Positions 12,098 through 23,552 of a stretch of DNA of 64,000 nt are shown piece by piece. The stretch is from Alnus glutinosa. Its lineage: Eukaryota > Streptophyta > Magnoliopsida > Fagales > Betulaceae. The position numbers and the translations under genes are program-made. The notes below the pieces were generated by a model. It worked only from the letters and a program-made list of their open reading frames with translations. It had not been told where the DNA came from and searched no databases. Each line of letters begins with the position of its first letter. Position 1 is the first letter of the stretch. Where the stretch lies: assembly GCF_958979055.1 (NCBI RefSeq), contig NC_084889.1, forward strand, positions 33,111,261-33,175,260, written 5' to 3'.

Positions 12098-13376
12098 ATT
12101 TTGCTTGTCCATTTAATTTGTTGATTTGCAACATGAGCTTCAAACTGTGAGGAACCAAAACTGGCTTTGGTGATTTGCAATAATTCAAATCAAACCGAAA
12201 TTTCAGTCACATTGAGTTTATAAATTCATGATCTAAAATTTAAAAGGGAAAGAAAATCTTGAATTGAAAAGGGATTAGAGCTGTCCAGAACATTCACCTA
12301 GTCATACAAAAATTGTAAAAACATAGACTTTAGGTTGTATTAAGATATTTGCTGTGTACTTATTGGATCAAACTATACTCAACAACTCAAGGTAATGACA
12401 AAGGTGCTGCATCTCAAGATAAACATCAAGCAGCACCTCCAATCATCAATTCAGATAACACTCAAGAAGTAGAGTTGGAGTAAACTATGCCTCCAAACTC
12501 ATTGTATAGATAGAAATAGGAGTCTATTAAACTTTCTTACAAGTGATAAACTCTAATTAAGATCAATATAAATACAAGTATATATACTGTCATACATTAA
12601 AGTAGGCAGAATTACAAAGAATTCTAAACATCTTGTAGTACTTGTGAACAACTCTAACTAAGTTTATAAACATCAAACAAGTTGATCATAAGTGCACAAA
12701 GAGACTCTCACAATCGATGTGCCTATCAACCACCAATTGGTATTAAATTATTTATATAATAAAAATTTAATTATTGAATTAAATAATAATAATTTACATT
12801 TAAAGAATTATACGTACAGAAAATCCATCAAATATTAGCTAATATTTTTTAATTAAATTTCTTTTTGGTCCTTTTCTTTTGTGTTTTTATGCAGGGACTA
12901 TACAGATCACCTGGATCAACTCTAAGATTTAAATATTCTGTTATAAACTCATCCATTCTAAAATTTAGAATTTAAATTTGAACTTGATGATTGATCTTGA
13001 ATATCTTCGATCTGCATCACTGGATTAGAGCAGAGATTTTTTAAAACATATCTTGTAACAGCAGATTTTTGAAAACTCAACTCAATTGATTTCCAAAACT
13101 TATCTTGTAACAGATTTTTGAAACCATGGATAATGATATGATATAACTTAAATATAACAAATTTTATCTCCTATATATATATATATATATTATTTTTTAT
13201 AATAGTAATTGAGTTCATCACGGATTTACTTGACCACCTTTATCATTATCTTAATAGAAACCCATTTGTATACAATTATCATCTGAAATGATATATATAC
13301 ATATATATATATATGGGAATACCATCGAGTCTACCAAAGTAAAAATTTATTTGGTTTTGATGATTGACGATTGAGA
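12098..13376. other. AT-rich intergenic and upstream region
   Basis: No coding sequence is recognised. It contains (AT)n runs near 13172-13190 and 13290-13312. The last few hundred bases should hold the promoter of the gene at 13377, but I cannot single out a convincing TATA box among many AT tracts. Confidence 0.4.
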
Positions 13377-14141
13377 ATGAAGATGAAGATGAATAAAATT
13401 TTAGTTATATTCTTCGTGATTTGCTGCTCAGTCTCTTTGCCTTGTGTTCATGCAGACGAGCACGAATGTGTTTCAGAGTTGGAGGACAAAGTAAAACCAT
13501 GCGCTCGCCAAAACTTTGAATACTTTGTAAACCAGGGGAAAGTGCTTGCCGGAGCAAACTCGGGATGCTGCAAGATTTACCATGAATTTTATGAGTCTTG
13601 CGCTTCTAAATTTATAGCTTTTAAAGCTGATATGCTTTTGTTTAGTTGGTTGATGGATAGTTGTGCTGTTCCAACAGCGACTCCAAGCAAGCCGCTGCCT
13701 TCTCCTCCAATCAAGCCGATGCCTTCTCCAAGCAAGCCGCTGCCTTCTCCTCCAATCAAGCCGCTGCCTTCTCCTCCAATCGGACCTACCGGACCTACAC
13801 CAATATTCACTTTTGATGGTCAAACTTTTCCAATATCAACTTTTGAGCCGCCTGAAATTCCGCTGCCCAAAATTACTTTTAAAGGTTCTTTAAGGGGCTG
13901 TATGTACGGCGATGGAGTAAGTAGCCGTACTTGGATGAACACGTTTGAAAATACTAGAAAAGTGTTCTGTGGACTCCGACGAGAAAAAGGCATCGCATGT
14001 GATCCGGGAGTTGAGCCCTATGACACCGTCGCCGAGCTCTGTTATACATTTTATGACCCGAAAAAATCGTCCGAAAAAAACAAAGTGGTTCTGGTTCAGC
14101 CCCAATTTTTTGTGGATTCTTCAGATTCAAGTCAGCCATGA
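13377..14141 (+). CDS. Secreted prolamin-like, proline-rich cysteine protein
   Basis: Single-exon ORF of 254 aa. I chose the ATG at 13377, the first of a run of Met-Lys codons; two codons upstream in frame there is only TTG. Residues 1 to about 26 form a signal peptide (hydrophobic ILVIFFVICC core, VHA before DEHEC). Residues about 30-95 contain six cysteines, including a CC pair (SGCCKIYHEFYESC), as in the plant prolamin-like/ECA1 (DUF1278) family of small secreted, mostly reproductive proteins. A Pro/Ser/Lys-rich hinge follows, made of repeats of PSPPIKPL encoded by a 24-nt tandem repeat at about 13685-13785. The roughly 100-residue tail has four more cysteines (GCMYGD, FCGLRR, ACDPG, LCYTFYD) and no domain I recognise. 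The protein is longer than typical ECA1 members. Extracellular location is inferred from the signal peptide. A hydroxyproline-rich hinge protein of unknown role is the alternative. Confidence 0.65.
   Translation: MKMKMNKILVIFFVICCSVSLPCVHADEHECVSELEDKVKPCARQNFEYFVNQGKVLAGANSGCCKIYHEFYESCASKFIAFKADMLLFSWLMDSCAVPTATPSKPLPSPPIKPMPSPSKPLPSPPIKPLPSPPIGPTGPTPIFTFDGQTFPISTFEPPEIPLPKITFKGSLRGCMYGDGVSSRTWMNTFENTRKVFCGLRREKGIACDPGVEPYDTVAELCYTFYDPKKSSEKNKVVLVQPQFFVDSSDSSQP
13685..13785 (+). repeat. 24-nt coding tandem repeat (proline-rich hinge)
   Basis: Repeats built on AAGCCGCTGCCTTCTCC encode the Lys-Pro-Leu-Pro-Ser-Pro hinge of the secreted protein. Unit number probably varies between alleles. Confidence 0.8.
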
Positions 14142-14861
14142 ATGGTTTTATTAGGTGTTGCCAGTTCGTTTTCATTCAAATAAATTGCATGTCGTTTTGG
14201 CTAATTACGAGTTTTTTGTTGTTGTTTAGGTTTAGGTTTGGTTTTTCAAGTGCTTAGCTTCATTATTTGAGTTGTAGGGTTCTTTGCTTTTTCCTATATA
14301 TGTTATTGCAGTTTTTATTTATTTATTTTTTATTTTATGCTATTTTATAATCAGTCTCCAAATAATTTTATTTGGATTTATGTTCAAAGCTTTTGGGAAT
14401 TGGTGTGTTTTTGGGAGTAAACTTTTGGTACCTTCTTAATCCAATCAATGTCCACATAATTGTAACATATTTTACAATTCATAAATAAGAAGAAAAACAA
14501 AATCTAATGGTGAATTCACAACGTACATCACATCACCGAAAATAATGAAAGAAGAATAAAGAAAATACAAAATAGCATTTCTCATATCTTTCTTAATAAG
14601 GTTATATGTGGATTGAGTTAATAAAATCTAAATCATTTAACTGAAATAATTATTATTATGAAACTATTTTAATAAATCTATAGAATTTAAATTCATGTTT
14701 TAAAGAAAAATTCCAATATTTGTTATCTAACCAAAAAGAGTTGTCATCCACAGATTGCATCGAAAGCCATTGCAAAGCTTGTGGTTAAGCAACTTCTGCA
14801 TTTTATAATTAAGCTTAATAAACAAATCTTCACACTGATTATTTTAATCATATTTTAATAA

Positions 14862-15010
14862 CTTTTGTACAACTTTAACAATTTTTTTATTTTTTTATTT
14901 TTTATGATCAACCATTAGATCTATTTTTCTAAATGTTGGCCCTAAATATCCAATTGTTGATTTTTATTTTTTTTTTAAAAAAAGGTTGTTAGAGTTGTAC
15001 AAAAGTTATA
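14862..15010. mobile_element. Small hairpin MITE
   Basis: Inverted repeats TTTTGTACAACTTTAACAA and the complement of GTTAGAGTTGTACAAAAG flank an AT-rich centre with runs of T and A. No clear target duplication was found. Confidence 0.6.
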
Positions 15011-15064
15011 TGAAAGTTGTGCAAAAAATATTACTCTATCTTAATTAAATAATCTATATTAATT

Positions 15065-15247
15065 GAGTAATGATTCACTACCACCTAAATATACAACTTT
15101 TCACCACCTTGTCTATGTGGCAAGGTGGTCCTTCACCTTAATTTATTTTTAAAAAATAAAAAAACTCAAAAAGTAGTGGGGGACCACCTTGCCACATAGG
15201 AAAGGTGGTAAAAAGTTGTATATTTGGGTGGCATTGAATCATTATTC
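15065..15247. mobile_element. MITE, GAGTAATGATTC family, 9-bp TSD
   Basis: A 183-bp palindrome with ends GAGTAATGATTC/GAATCATTATTC. The arms contain CCTTGTCTATGTGGCAAGGT and its complement. It is flanked by ATATTAATT and ATATTAATA (9 bp, one mismatch). Further copies lie at 16659-16845 and about 62477-62646. Confidence 0.8.
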
Positions 15248-16204
15248 ATATTAATAAACAAACAACAAGGCATGGATCCAATGAAATATTCCAAATGGAT
15301 TCAGCGAAATCTTTTAAAACCCAAATCCAAATAATATAAGATTATTTTCTCGATATTTTTATCCCCTATAATTTAGTTGCTTGAATAAGTTGCATGGGAC
15401 GGATCAAGATCACTTATTTTTTTTAAAAATAAAATAAAATTCTCAAATTATGTGAATTTAAGTATTTTTCATACATCTAATGGCATAAAAAATGCTACAT
15501 ATTAAAAATGTGACATATTACTAATGAGAATTGATATATTTTTATAGGGTTTTTGTTATGGTATTAGAATTTGCATGCTATAAGACTTTACTAAGATAGA
15601 ATATATCATGAAAAGTTATCTTAAGTTATGAGTAGTTTAATCAAATAATTAATGATAGTTGTAGTTATCTATCTAAGTGAGTCTTTTAATTATTTATAGC
15701 ACTATGGTACATAAGTTATTTAGTAGTAGGTTTCTGTTGTTCATTGAAGGAGTTTATCACAAAGTCTTTTAGTTTGATTCAATTTAAGTTGTGTAATCAT
15801 GTAGTCCCCTATTTAAAAGATGATCAATTAAAGAAATTAATCTCAAGCCTTATGTTTGAAAAAGCCTATATATTCTCAGAATCTAAAAAGTCAAGTCTAG
15901 GTTCTCTCAAAATCTAAGATTTACGTTCCCTCAGAATTTAAGGTCTAAGTTCCCTTAGAATCTAAGGTCTAGATTCCAAAACCTAACAATTATTCTCCTT
16001 GCGTATTCGAAAAATCATTCACATAACATACTTGCACATTATACGGTAAAAAAGCTTAAAGCAAAAAATTATCTTTTAATTTGTTAAAGAATAATCGTCT
16101 TTTTTGTTTATTTTGTCTCTACTTGAATTCACAACATTCAAAAATCTATTTTTAAAAAAAATAAAAAAAATCATAGAGCATCATAATCCTACTCGGAATT
16201 CAAA

Positions 16205-16390
16205 GAGAAATGATCTCTACACTCATTTCTCACAACAGCCTCACAACAAGCTGATGTGGCTGGTAATATTTTAATTTTTTTTTTGTTTTGTTTTCTTTTC
16301 TTTTTGTAAAAAAATAATAAAATATTACCAGCTACATCAGCTTGTTGTGGGGCTAGCTGTTGTGAGAAATGAGTGTAGGGATCATTTCTC
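16205..16390. mobile_element. MITE, GAGAAATGATC family, 9-bp TSD
   Basis: A 186-bp palindrome starting GAGAAATGATCTCTACACTC and ending with its complement. It is flanked by GAATTCAAA and GAACTCAAA (9 bp, one mismatch). The nine-base duplication suggests a Mutator-type transposase. Other copies are at 32629-32806 and 32840-33020. Confidence 0.85.
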
Positions 16391-16658
16391 GAACTCAAAA
16401 GAACCTAAAGCCCTCCTCTTTGTGCCCGAATTGCATACAATATAATTTTCATAATTAATTGTAGGATTCTTTATTCATTTTTTCGGAGAAAAAAGAAAAA
16501 AGAAACAAAAAAGAAGACTATTTTTAGAAGGCGGTGTATTCATTATTCTGATTCAAAATTTTAGATAAGAAAGTTTTTTATGGGCAGACAAAAAGGCTAC
16601 TGACTTTCTTAAAAAAAAAAAAAAAAAAAAAAAGTCATGTTTGAAAGAAAAAATAAAA

Positions 16659-16845
16659 GAATAATGATTCAATGCCACCTAAATATACAACTTTTCACCA
16701 GCTTACCTATGTGGCAAGGTAGTCTCTCACTACTTTTTGAATTTTTTTATTTTTTAAAAATAAATCAAGGTGAGGGACCACCTTGCCACATAGACAAGAT
16801 GGTGAAAAGTTGTATATTTAGATGGTAGCTAGTGAATCATTACTC
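16659..16845. mobile_element. MITE, GAGTAATGATTC family, perfect 9-bp TSD
   Basis: A 187-bp palindrome from GAATAATGATTC to GAATCATTACTC, with a perfect direct repeat AAAATAAAA on both sides (16650-16658 and 16846-16854). Same family as 15065-15247. Confidence 0.85.
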
Positions 16846-16859
16846 AAAATAAAAAGAGA

Positions 16860-17941
16860 AGGTTAAATATTCGTAGGGTCCATTTAGGTTTGTAGTTTCA
16901 GAAAGTGTAATTTTAAAAGTAGTAATTTTAAAAAAAATGATTTTCAAAAACACAATAAAATGTTTGAAAAAATCGCAAGTTAGTTTTTTAAATTGATAGA
17001 AATTTCCTACAAACTGGTTTGTAGAAAATTTTATACAACCCACATATAAGATTGACATGTGTCCATTGGCATATGAGAAGTACATGTTATTTAAATAGGA
17101 TGTGCTTCTTACATGCTTTTTTAATAGTATTAATAAAAAAACATGTGCTTCTCACATGTTTAAAGGACACATGTCAATCTTATATGTGGGTTGTAAGAAA
17201 TTTCTGTCCCTTTTAAATTTAACGTTTTAAAAAAATACCTCAATATCTGCGATTTGAAACAACAGCTTTTTGCGTTTTTAAATCGCAATTTCCAAACAAT
17301 TCATTTTCTACGATTTGATTTAAAATCATTTTTTTTATCTACGAAATTGCAATTCCAAACATACACATGCTAATGTACTATAATTAATGTAGATTTTGTT
17401 TTTGAACAAGATCTTTTTGAGAGATCCTTTAAAAAAAAAAAAAATGTCATACACAAGTTTTTCCACTACAACATAAATAGAAAAAAAAAATTAATAGTTT
17501 GTCTAATACCATATCCATATATAATCTTCTTTTTAGTGACTTTGACCTTCAATTTTTTTATTCCAAAAATATGTCCAATAAACACTTGTTTAGCCCCAAA
17601 AAAACAACCATTTGGGCAAAACACAAAAATAAAAAAGAAAAAAAAAAAAGAACCTATTTTTGCCCTTACAAATAGGCTTGACTCAATATAAAAAGGCCAC
17701 GACAAACTGACTGAAATTTTGATCGACTTTATTGAGTTAACTGACTTTATTGAAATAGTCAAAATTTATTCTTGTTAATATGAAATTGGTTAATTAACCG
17801 ACTTTTTTAGTTAGATAGGTGAAAATAAACATATCATCACCGACTTAACCGATACCCAGCCTTACTCCAACTTCCAAAATTATCATTGAATTTGTGGGAT
17901 ACACATAGGCCCCATAGTTGCAATGATAATTTTAAGGATTC
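16860..17941. repeat. Duplicated block, copy B (first part)
   Basis: Diverged second copy of 8720-9720, in the same orientation. It carries its own MITE at 16995-17210 and is cut at 17941 by the Pack-MULE-like element; the rest resumes at 21428. Confidence 0.85.
16995..17210. mobile_element. MITE with perfect 9-bp TSD, absent from copy A
   Basis: A 216-bp palindrome with ends GATAGAAATTTC and GAAATTTCTGTCCC. The arms share a CCCACATATAAGATTGACAT stretch. It is flanked by TTTTAAATT on both sides (16986-16994 and 17211-17219). The corresponding place in copy A is empty. Confidence 0.85.
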
Positions 17942-18084
17942 GACTTATGTGTTGTAATAAAAGTTGTAAAAATAACTAAAGGTTGAGATTTAACCAACAA
18001 AAATTTTAACCAAACGTCGTCATTCTTAAATGTCAAAAGCTCCAAGCAAATGTTTGCTCAATCCATGACTTGACGCCGTTTTCA

Positions 18085-18550
18085 ATGGAAAATGGTACAT
18101 TTGCTTTTTCGCGGGCTGATTTGTTTCGTGTAGAATGCATATTTTGGGGGAGTGAGTTTGGTGGTGTCTTTGGAGCCAAGTTAGGCGGGTCAAGTTGGGA
18201 GCTTTCAGGGTTTTGTGGGTGGTGACTCAGTGCTCGGGGAGGTGGTGACTCAATCAGTGAATCTCGACCAGAGTTTGGAAAATGGGTGGCCTAAGTTGTG
18301 CATGCTTGAGTTGGTAAATATGGGGTTTGGGTCTGGTGGGTTGATGAGGGGGAGTGCTATAGAGTTTGAGATGAATTGTGCCATTTCAAAGACTTCTAGC
18401 TGCCCACCCATGGTAGCCCCAGCTACGTTCGACACCAAAGGCAAAGTGTCAGGGCCGGCAGAGAAGATGAGTTATGCCATTGGGAGAGAGAGAGAGAGAG
18501 AGCTTCAAGAAGACGAAGGCAAACAAGGTACAACAAAACACAAACGTGGG
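18085..18550 (+). pseudogene. Captured bHLH transcription factor fragment
   Basis: The plus strand at about 18215-18550 reads DQSLENGWPKLCMLELVNMG, then EMNCAISKTSSCPP, then EKMSYAIGRE. The +1 frame continues SFKKTKANKVQQ. I recall this arrangement from the N-terminal part of plant bHLH proteins of the bHLH79/BPE/CIB group, upstream of the bHLH domain. A (GA)n run at 18484-18503 sits at the frame change. No basic or helix-loop-helix region is present, so it is a fragment inside a transposon. The family call is from memory of conserved phrases, not from alignment. Confidence 0.5.
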
Positions 18551-19181
18551 TGGGTGTATGTGTGTGTGTTTTATTAACTATTCAATACTCCGACCATCTT
18601 ATTATTAGTCATATATTAACATGACACCCTATTTTAATATAAAAAAATTAAAAGGGTTAAATACTTTTTTTTGTACTTGAGTTTTGAAAACTTTATTTTT
18701 TGGTACCTGAGTTTTCATTTGTATCGCAGATGGTACTTGGGGTTTGGGAAAAGACGAACTTGGTACCTCTGTTAAGTTTTCCATCCAATTTTTAACGATC
18801 TGACACGTGTCACAATATATAAAAAATTAAAAAATAAAAATAAAAATCTTTAAAAATTAATTGAAAGATTGAAAAAATTAAAAATAATAAAACTTAAAAA
18901 AAATGAAAGAAAAAAAAAAAGTGGCCGAACAACCCCACATGGCAGACCAAAAAAAAAAAAAAAATTAAATGAGTTTTGGCCCTTGGGGGTGGCCGAACCA
19001 CCCCATGGGCCACGGGGGTGGTTCGGCCACCCCCAAGCTAGCCATTTAGAGGGTTTTGCCATTGAGATGACCAAACTATTCCCGTGGCCCATGGGGGGTG
19101 GTTCGACCACCCCAAATCAGTTAAGGGGGTGGCTCAGTCACCCCCTTAGCCAAAATAGGAGTGGCCGGCTACCCCCATGGT

Positions 19182-20836
<1,655 letters not shown>

Positions 20837-21170
20837 CCCATAGTGGCCAAGGGGGTGGCTAAGCCACCATCTTTTTTTCAATTTTTTTTTTTTTTTAAGT
20901 TTTTAATATTATTTTTAATTTTTTAATTAATTTTTAAAGATTTTTATTTTTAATTTTTTTATATTGTGACACGTGTCAACCCTAGCAGACCGTTAAAAAT
21001 CAGACGGAAAACTTAACAGAGGTACCAAGTCCGTCTTTTCCCAAAACTCAAGTACTATCTGCGATACAATGGAAACTCGTGTACTAAAAAAATAAAGTTT
21101 TCAAAACTCAAGTACCATAAAAGTATTAAACCCTAAAAAAAATTACAACTTCATTTCTCTCTCATGTTTT

Positions 21171-21212
<42 letters not shown>

Positions 21213-21427
21213 TGTCATGTAAGCATAGAAAATCCCTAGAAAAACACTAGAAAGAGCTCTTGCATTCCTCGTCACGGGTTGAACAAACATTTGCTTGGAC
21301 GTTTAAGAACGATGACGTTTGGTTAAAATTATTATTGGTTAAATCTCAACCTTTGGTTGTTTTTACAGAAGATTTTTTTTTTTTTTTTTTATTGATACAG
21401 CAGATGTTTTACTACAGCACATAAGCC

Positions 21428-21685
21428 AGATATAAATCGAAATAGTCAAACAAATTGACAAATTTCTATGTAAGCAAGACTTTCACGCGCCACTTATGGG
21501 ATGTCATTTAACCCTCTATATTGTATTTATGGCTAAATTTAAATATCACATGAACAAATAATACTGTTCCATAGAAGTCGCAATGACTCAATCAACTATA
21601 TTTTTTTACCTTCTTATAAATTAAAGATCTTAACCTTTAAATCAGAGATATCTTGGCTAAACGAAAATGGTAACAATCTTTACCT

Positions 21686-21718
<33 letters not shown>

Positions 21719-21730
21719 GGTTTCTCAATA
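21428..21730. repeat. Duplicated block, copy B (second part)
   Basis: Continues the block after the Pack-MULE-like element and matches 9838-10165 (shared GTCAAACAAATTGACAAATT tract and following sequence). It ends with (AAT)n at 21689-21714. The LINE begins directly after. Confidence 0.85.
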
Positions 21731-23121
21731 CTTTTCTCTCTAGGGCGACTCTGAAACCTTAGAGGAGAGAGTAGTTTTTTCTGGTCCATTCTGTGGACTG
21801 AGAAGTTTTGTAGCGATTTGTTTGTGTGAGGATTATTTCTTCTTTGGGAAATCATCACTGCTGGTGTGTTATGGCGGAGGACTTACCAAGTCTATGGCGG
21901 AACATCTCTCTCTCGGAGGAGGAAAGTTTGGAGGTTGAGGAAGTAGAAGTGGGTATGCATGATATTGTTGACAGGGGTCATTCTTGTTTGGTTGGCAAAT
22001 TGTTTGCCGGCCGTATTATAGGAAAAGATGCTCTCAATTCTACTCTGATTAAGGGGTGGAAACCTTTAGGTTCCACTAGTTTCAAAGTTCTGGGGGACAA
22101 TTTTTTTCTTATGGAATTTGAACATGGTTGGGATAAGTCACTTGTGCTTGAGGGTCAGCCATAGGTTTTCGAAGGGAATTTGTTCAATGTGAGGATTTTA
22201 ACGGAACTATCGCACCAGCCAAAATGGAGTTCGAGAAGGCTTATTTTTGGGTACGAATGTTTAATTTGCCCCTGGCTTATATGAGTGAATCCATGGGGTT
22301 CCGGCTTGGAAACTCGGTGGGACAAGTTGCTGCAGTTGAAATGGATGAGGTGGGCGTAGGCTGGGGAGAGTATCTTCGTGTCAAGATTCGTTTGGATCTC
22401 TCCAAACCTCTTGCATGAGGACGGATACTTAAATTGAATGGCGAGACCACCTGGATTGCGTTCCAGTATGAGCGCATTCCAAGGTTTTGCTTTACGTGTG
22501 ATGTTATATGTCATGGGGCAGTGGGTTGCATGGGCCTTTCACGGGGTTCCGTCAAGTAGAGGCCTCGAAGGAGCAGTTTGGCCGTTTGGGACTTGATTGC
22601 CTGCCGCACCAATGTTTAAACGTCCCGGTGTTGGTCGAGGAGGCCGAGTCTGATCAGAAGACAACCTTCAAAACTACCAGTAATGTTCTTAATGTGGAAC
22701 CATGCAGCTTAGGGGAGGTTGGTCGCAGGCCCCGTGCACTTTGCCCGGAGATGGGTGGTCTGTCTGGTAAAGCCACTGAAATCCCTTTCAGGGTGGCGGA
22801 GACAGGTTGAGGGTGGCAGGGAGTGGCAGTGAAGGTGGCAACTGCCATTGACAGTTATATGGGAATTGAAAGGCAACTACTGCAGGACATGTAGTTTCTA
22901 TGGGCGATAATGTTAGCAACGTGACCATGCAACCTCGGTTACCCCCGATTTTAGTGGAAACAACAGTTCAGGGTACGCTACTGAAGGGCACTAATTTTGG
23001 AGGGTCACACGATGTCTCTGAGGACCTTCTAGCTCAACGATTGCAACCGACTCTTTGTGAGACAGTTAGGCCTAGTTTTAAGGGGGCCAAACCCTCTGAA
23101 AGAAGATGTGGCTGTTATGGA
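21731..23121 (+). mobile_element. L1-type LINE, 5' part
   Basis: 5' untranslated region and ORF1 of a non-LTR retrotransposon. The element is split by the copia insertion at 23122 and resumes at 28265. Its left edge is set by the end of the duplicated block. Confidence 0.75.
21871..23121 (+). pseudogene. LINE ORF1 (DUF4283/zinc knuckle) remnant
   Basis: The ATG at 21871 opens MAEDLPSLWRNISLSEEE, followed by the DUF4283-like stretch with LIKGWKPLGSTSFKVLGDN. TAG where Trp is expected ends the frame at about 22163. The reading continues past a frame change (KAYFWVRMFNLPLAYMS), then a stop near 22418, then a CCHC-type knuckle near 22490-22530 (FCFTCDVICHGAVGC). Such ORF1 proteins bind element RNA. 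Several stops and frame changes show it is dead, and the copia element cuts it at 23121. Confidence 0.75.
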
Positions 23122-23530
23122 TGCAAAAACAAGTGATTGAAAAGGACTTGGAAGCTTGAAACCTCCAAGCTGTGAATTGTATTCATTATATAGAGTTTTA
23201 CGGTATAGGCTTTACAAGGAAATATACATGGTCGATGATATTTTACAATAAGGGAAAAAAACTAAATAAGGTGAGAATAAAATGAGAGAGGAAAGAGTAC
23301 AATGTAGAGAAGGAAAGAAAATAAGATATGTGTAATATGGTCAGCTAGCCGTTGGGTGATAAGTCAGTATTAGGCCGTGCATGATTCTAGGATCGTGATA
23401 TAAGGGACGTGCATGATCACAGGGTTGTGATTATGCCTGATTGCTTCTGTTTGCCGAATGTGTGGGATTGTGCTGTTGATTGCACAATTCTTGGGCTTCT
23501 GCAGGATCCTTGTGATCCTCTGTCTTAACA
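23122..23530 (-). repeat. 3' LTR of copia element
   Basis: 409 bp. On the plus strand it starts TGCAAAAACAAG and ends CTGTCTTAACA, near-identical to 27852-28259. Confidence 0.95.
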
Positions 23531-23541
23531 GCCCCCCGCAA
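23531..23541 (-). other. Polypurine tract of copia element
   Basis: Minus-strand TTGCGGGGGGC lies immediately upstream of the 3' LTR, the expected site for plus-strand DNA priming. Confidence 0.8.
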
Positions 23542-23552
23542 GCTAACGGGAG

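Larger units (their letters stand above)
14142..16204. other. Intergenic, MITE-rich, no gene seen
   Basis: 3' flank of the prolamin-like gene followed by AT-rich DNA. Apart from the hairpins at 14862-15010 and 15065-15247 I see no gene or conserved motif. 15840-15990 has a short repeated phrase around TCTAAGGTCTA. Confidence 0.5.

Noticed and set aside
13473..13823. 116-codon minus-strand frame with Arg-rich repeats
   Set aside because: Shadow of the Pro-rich hinge of the secreted protein on the plus strand.
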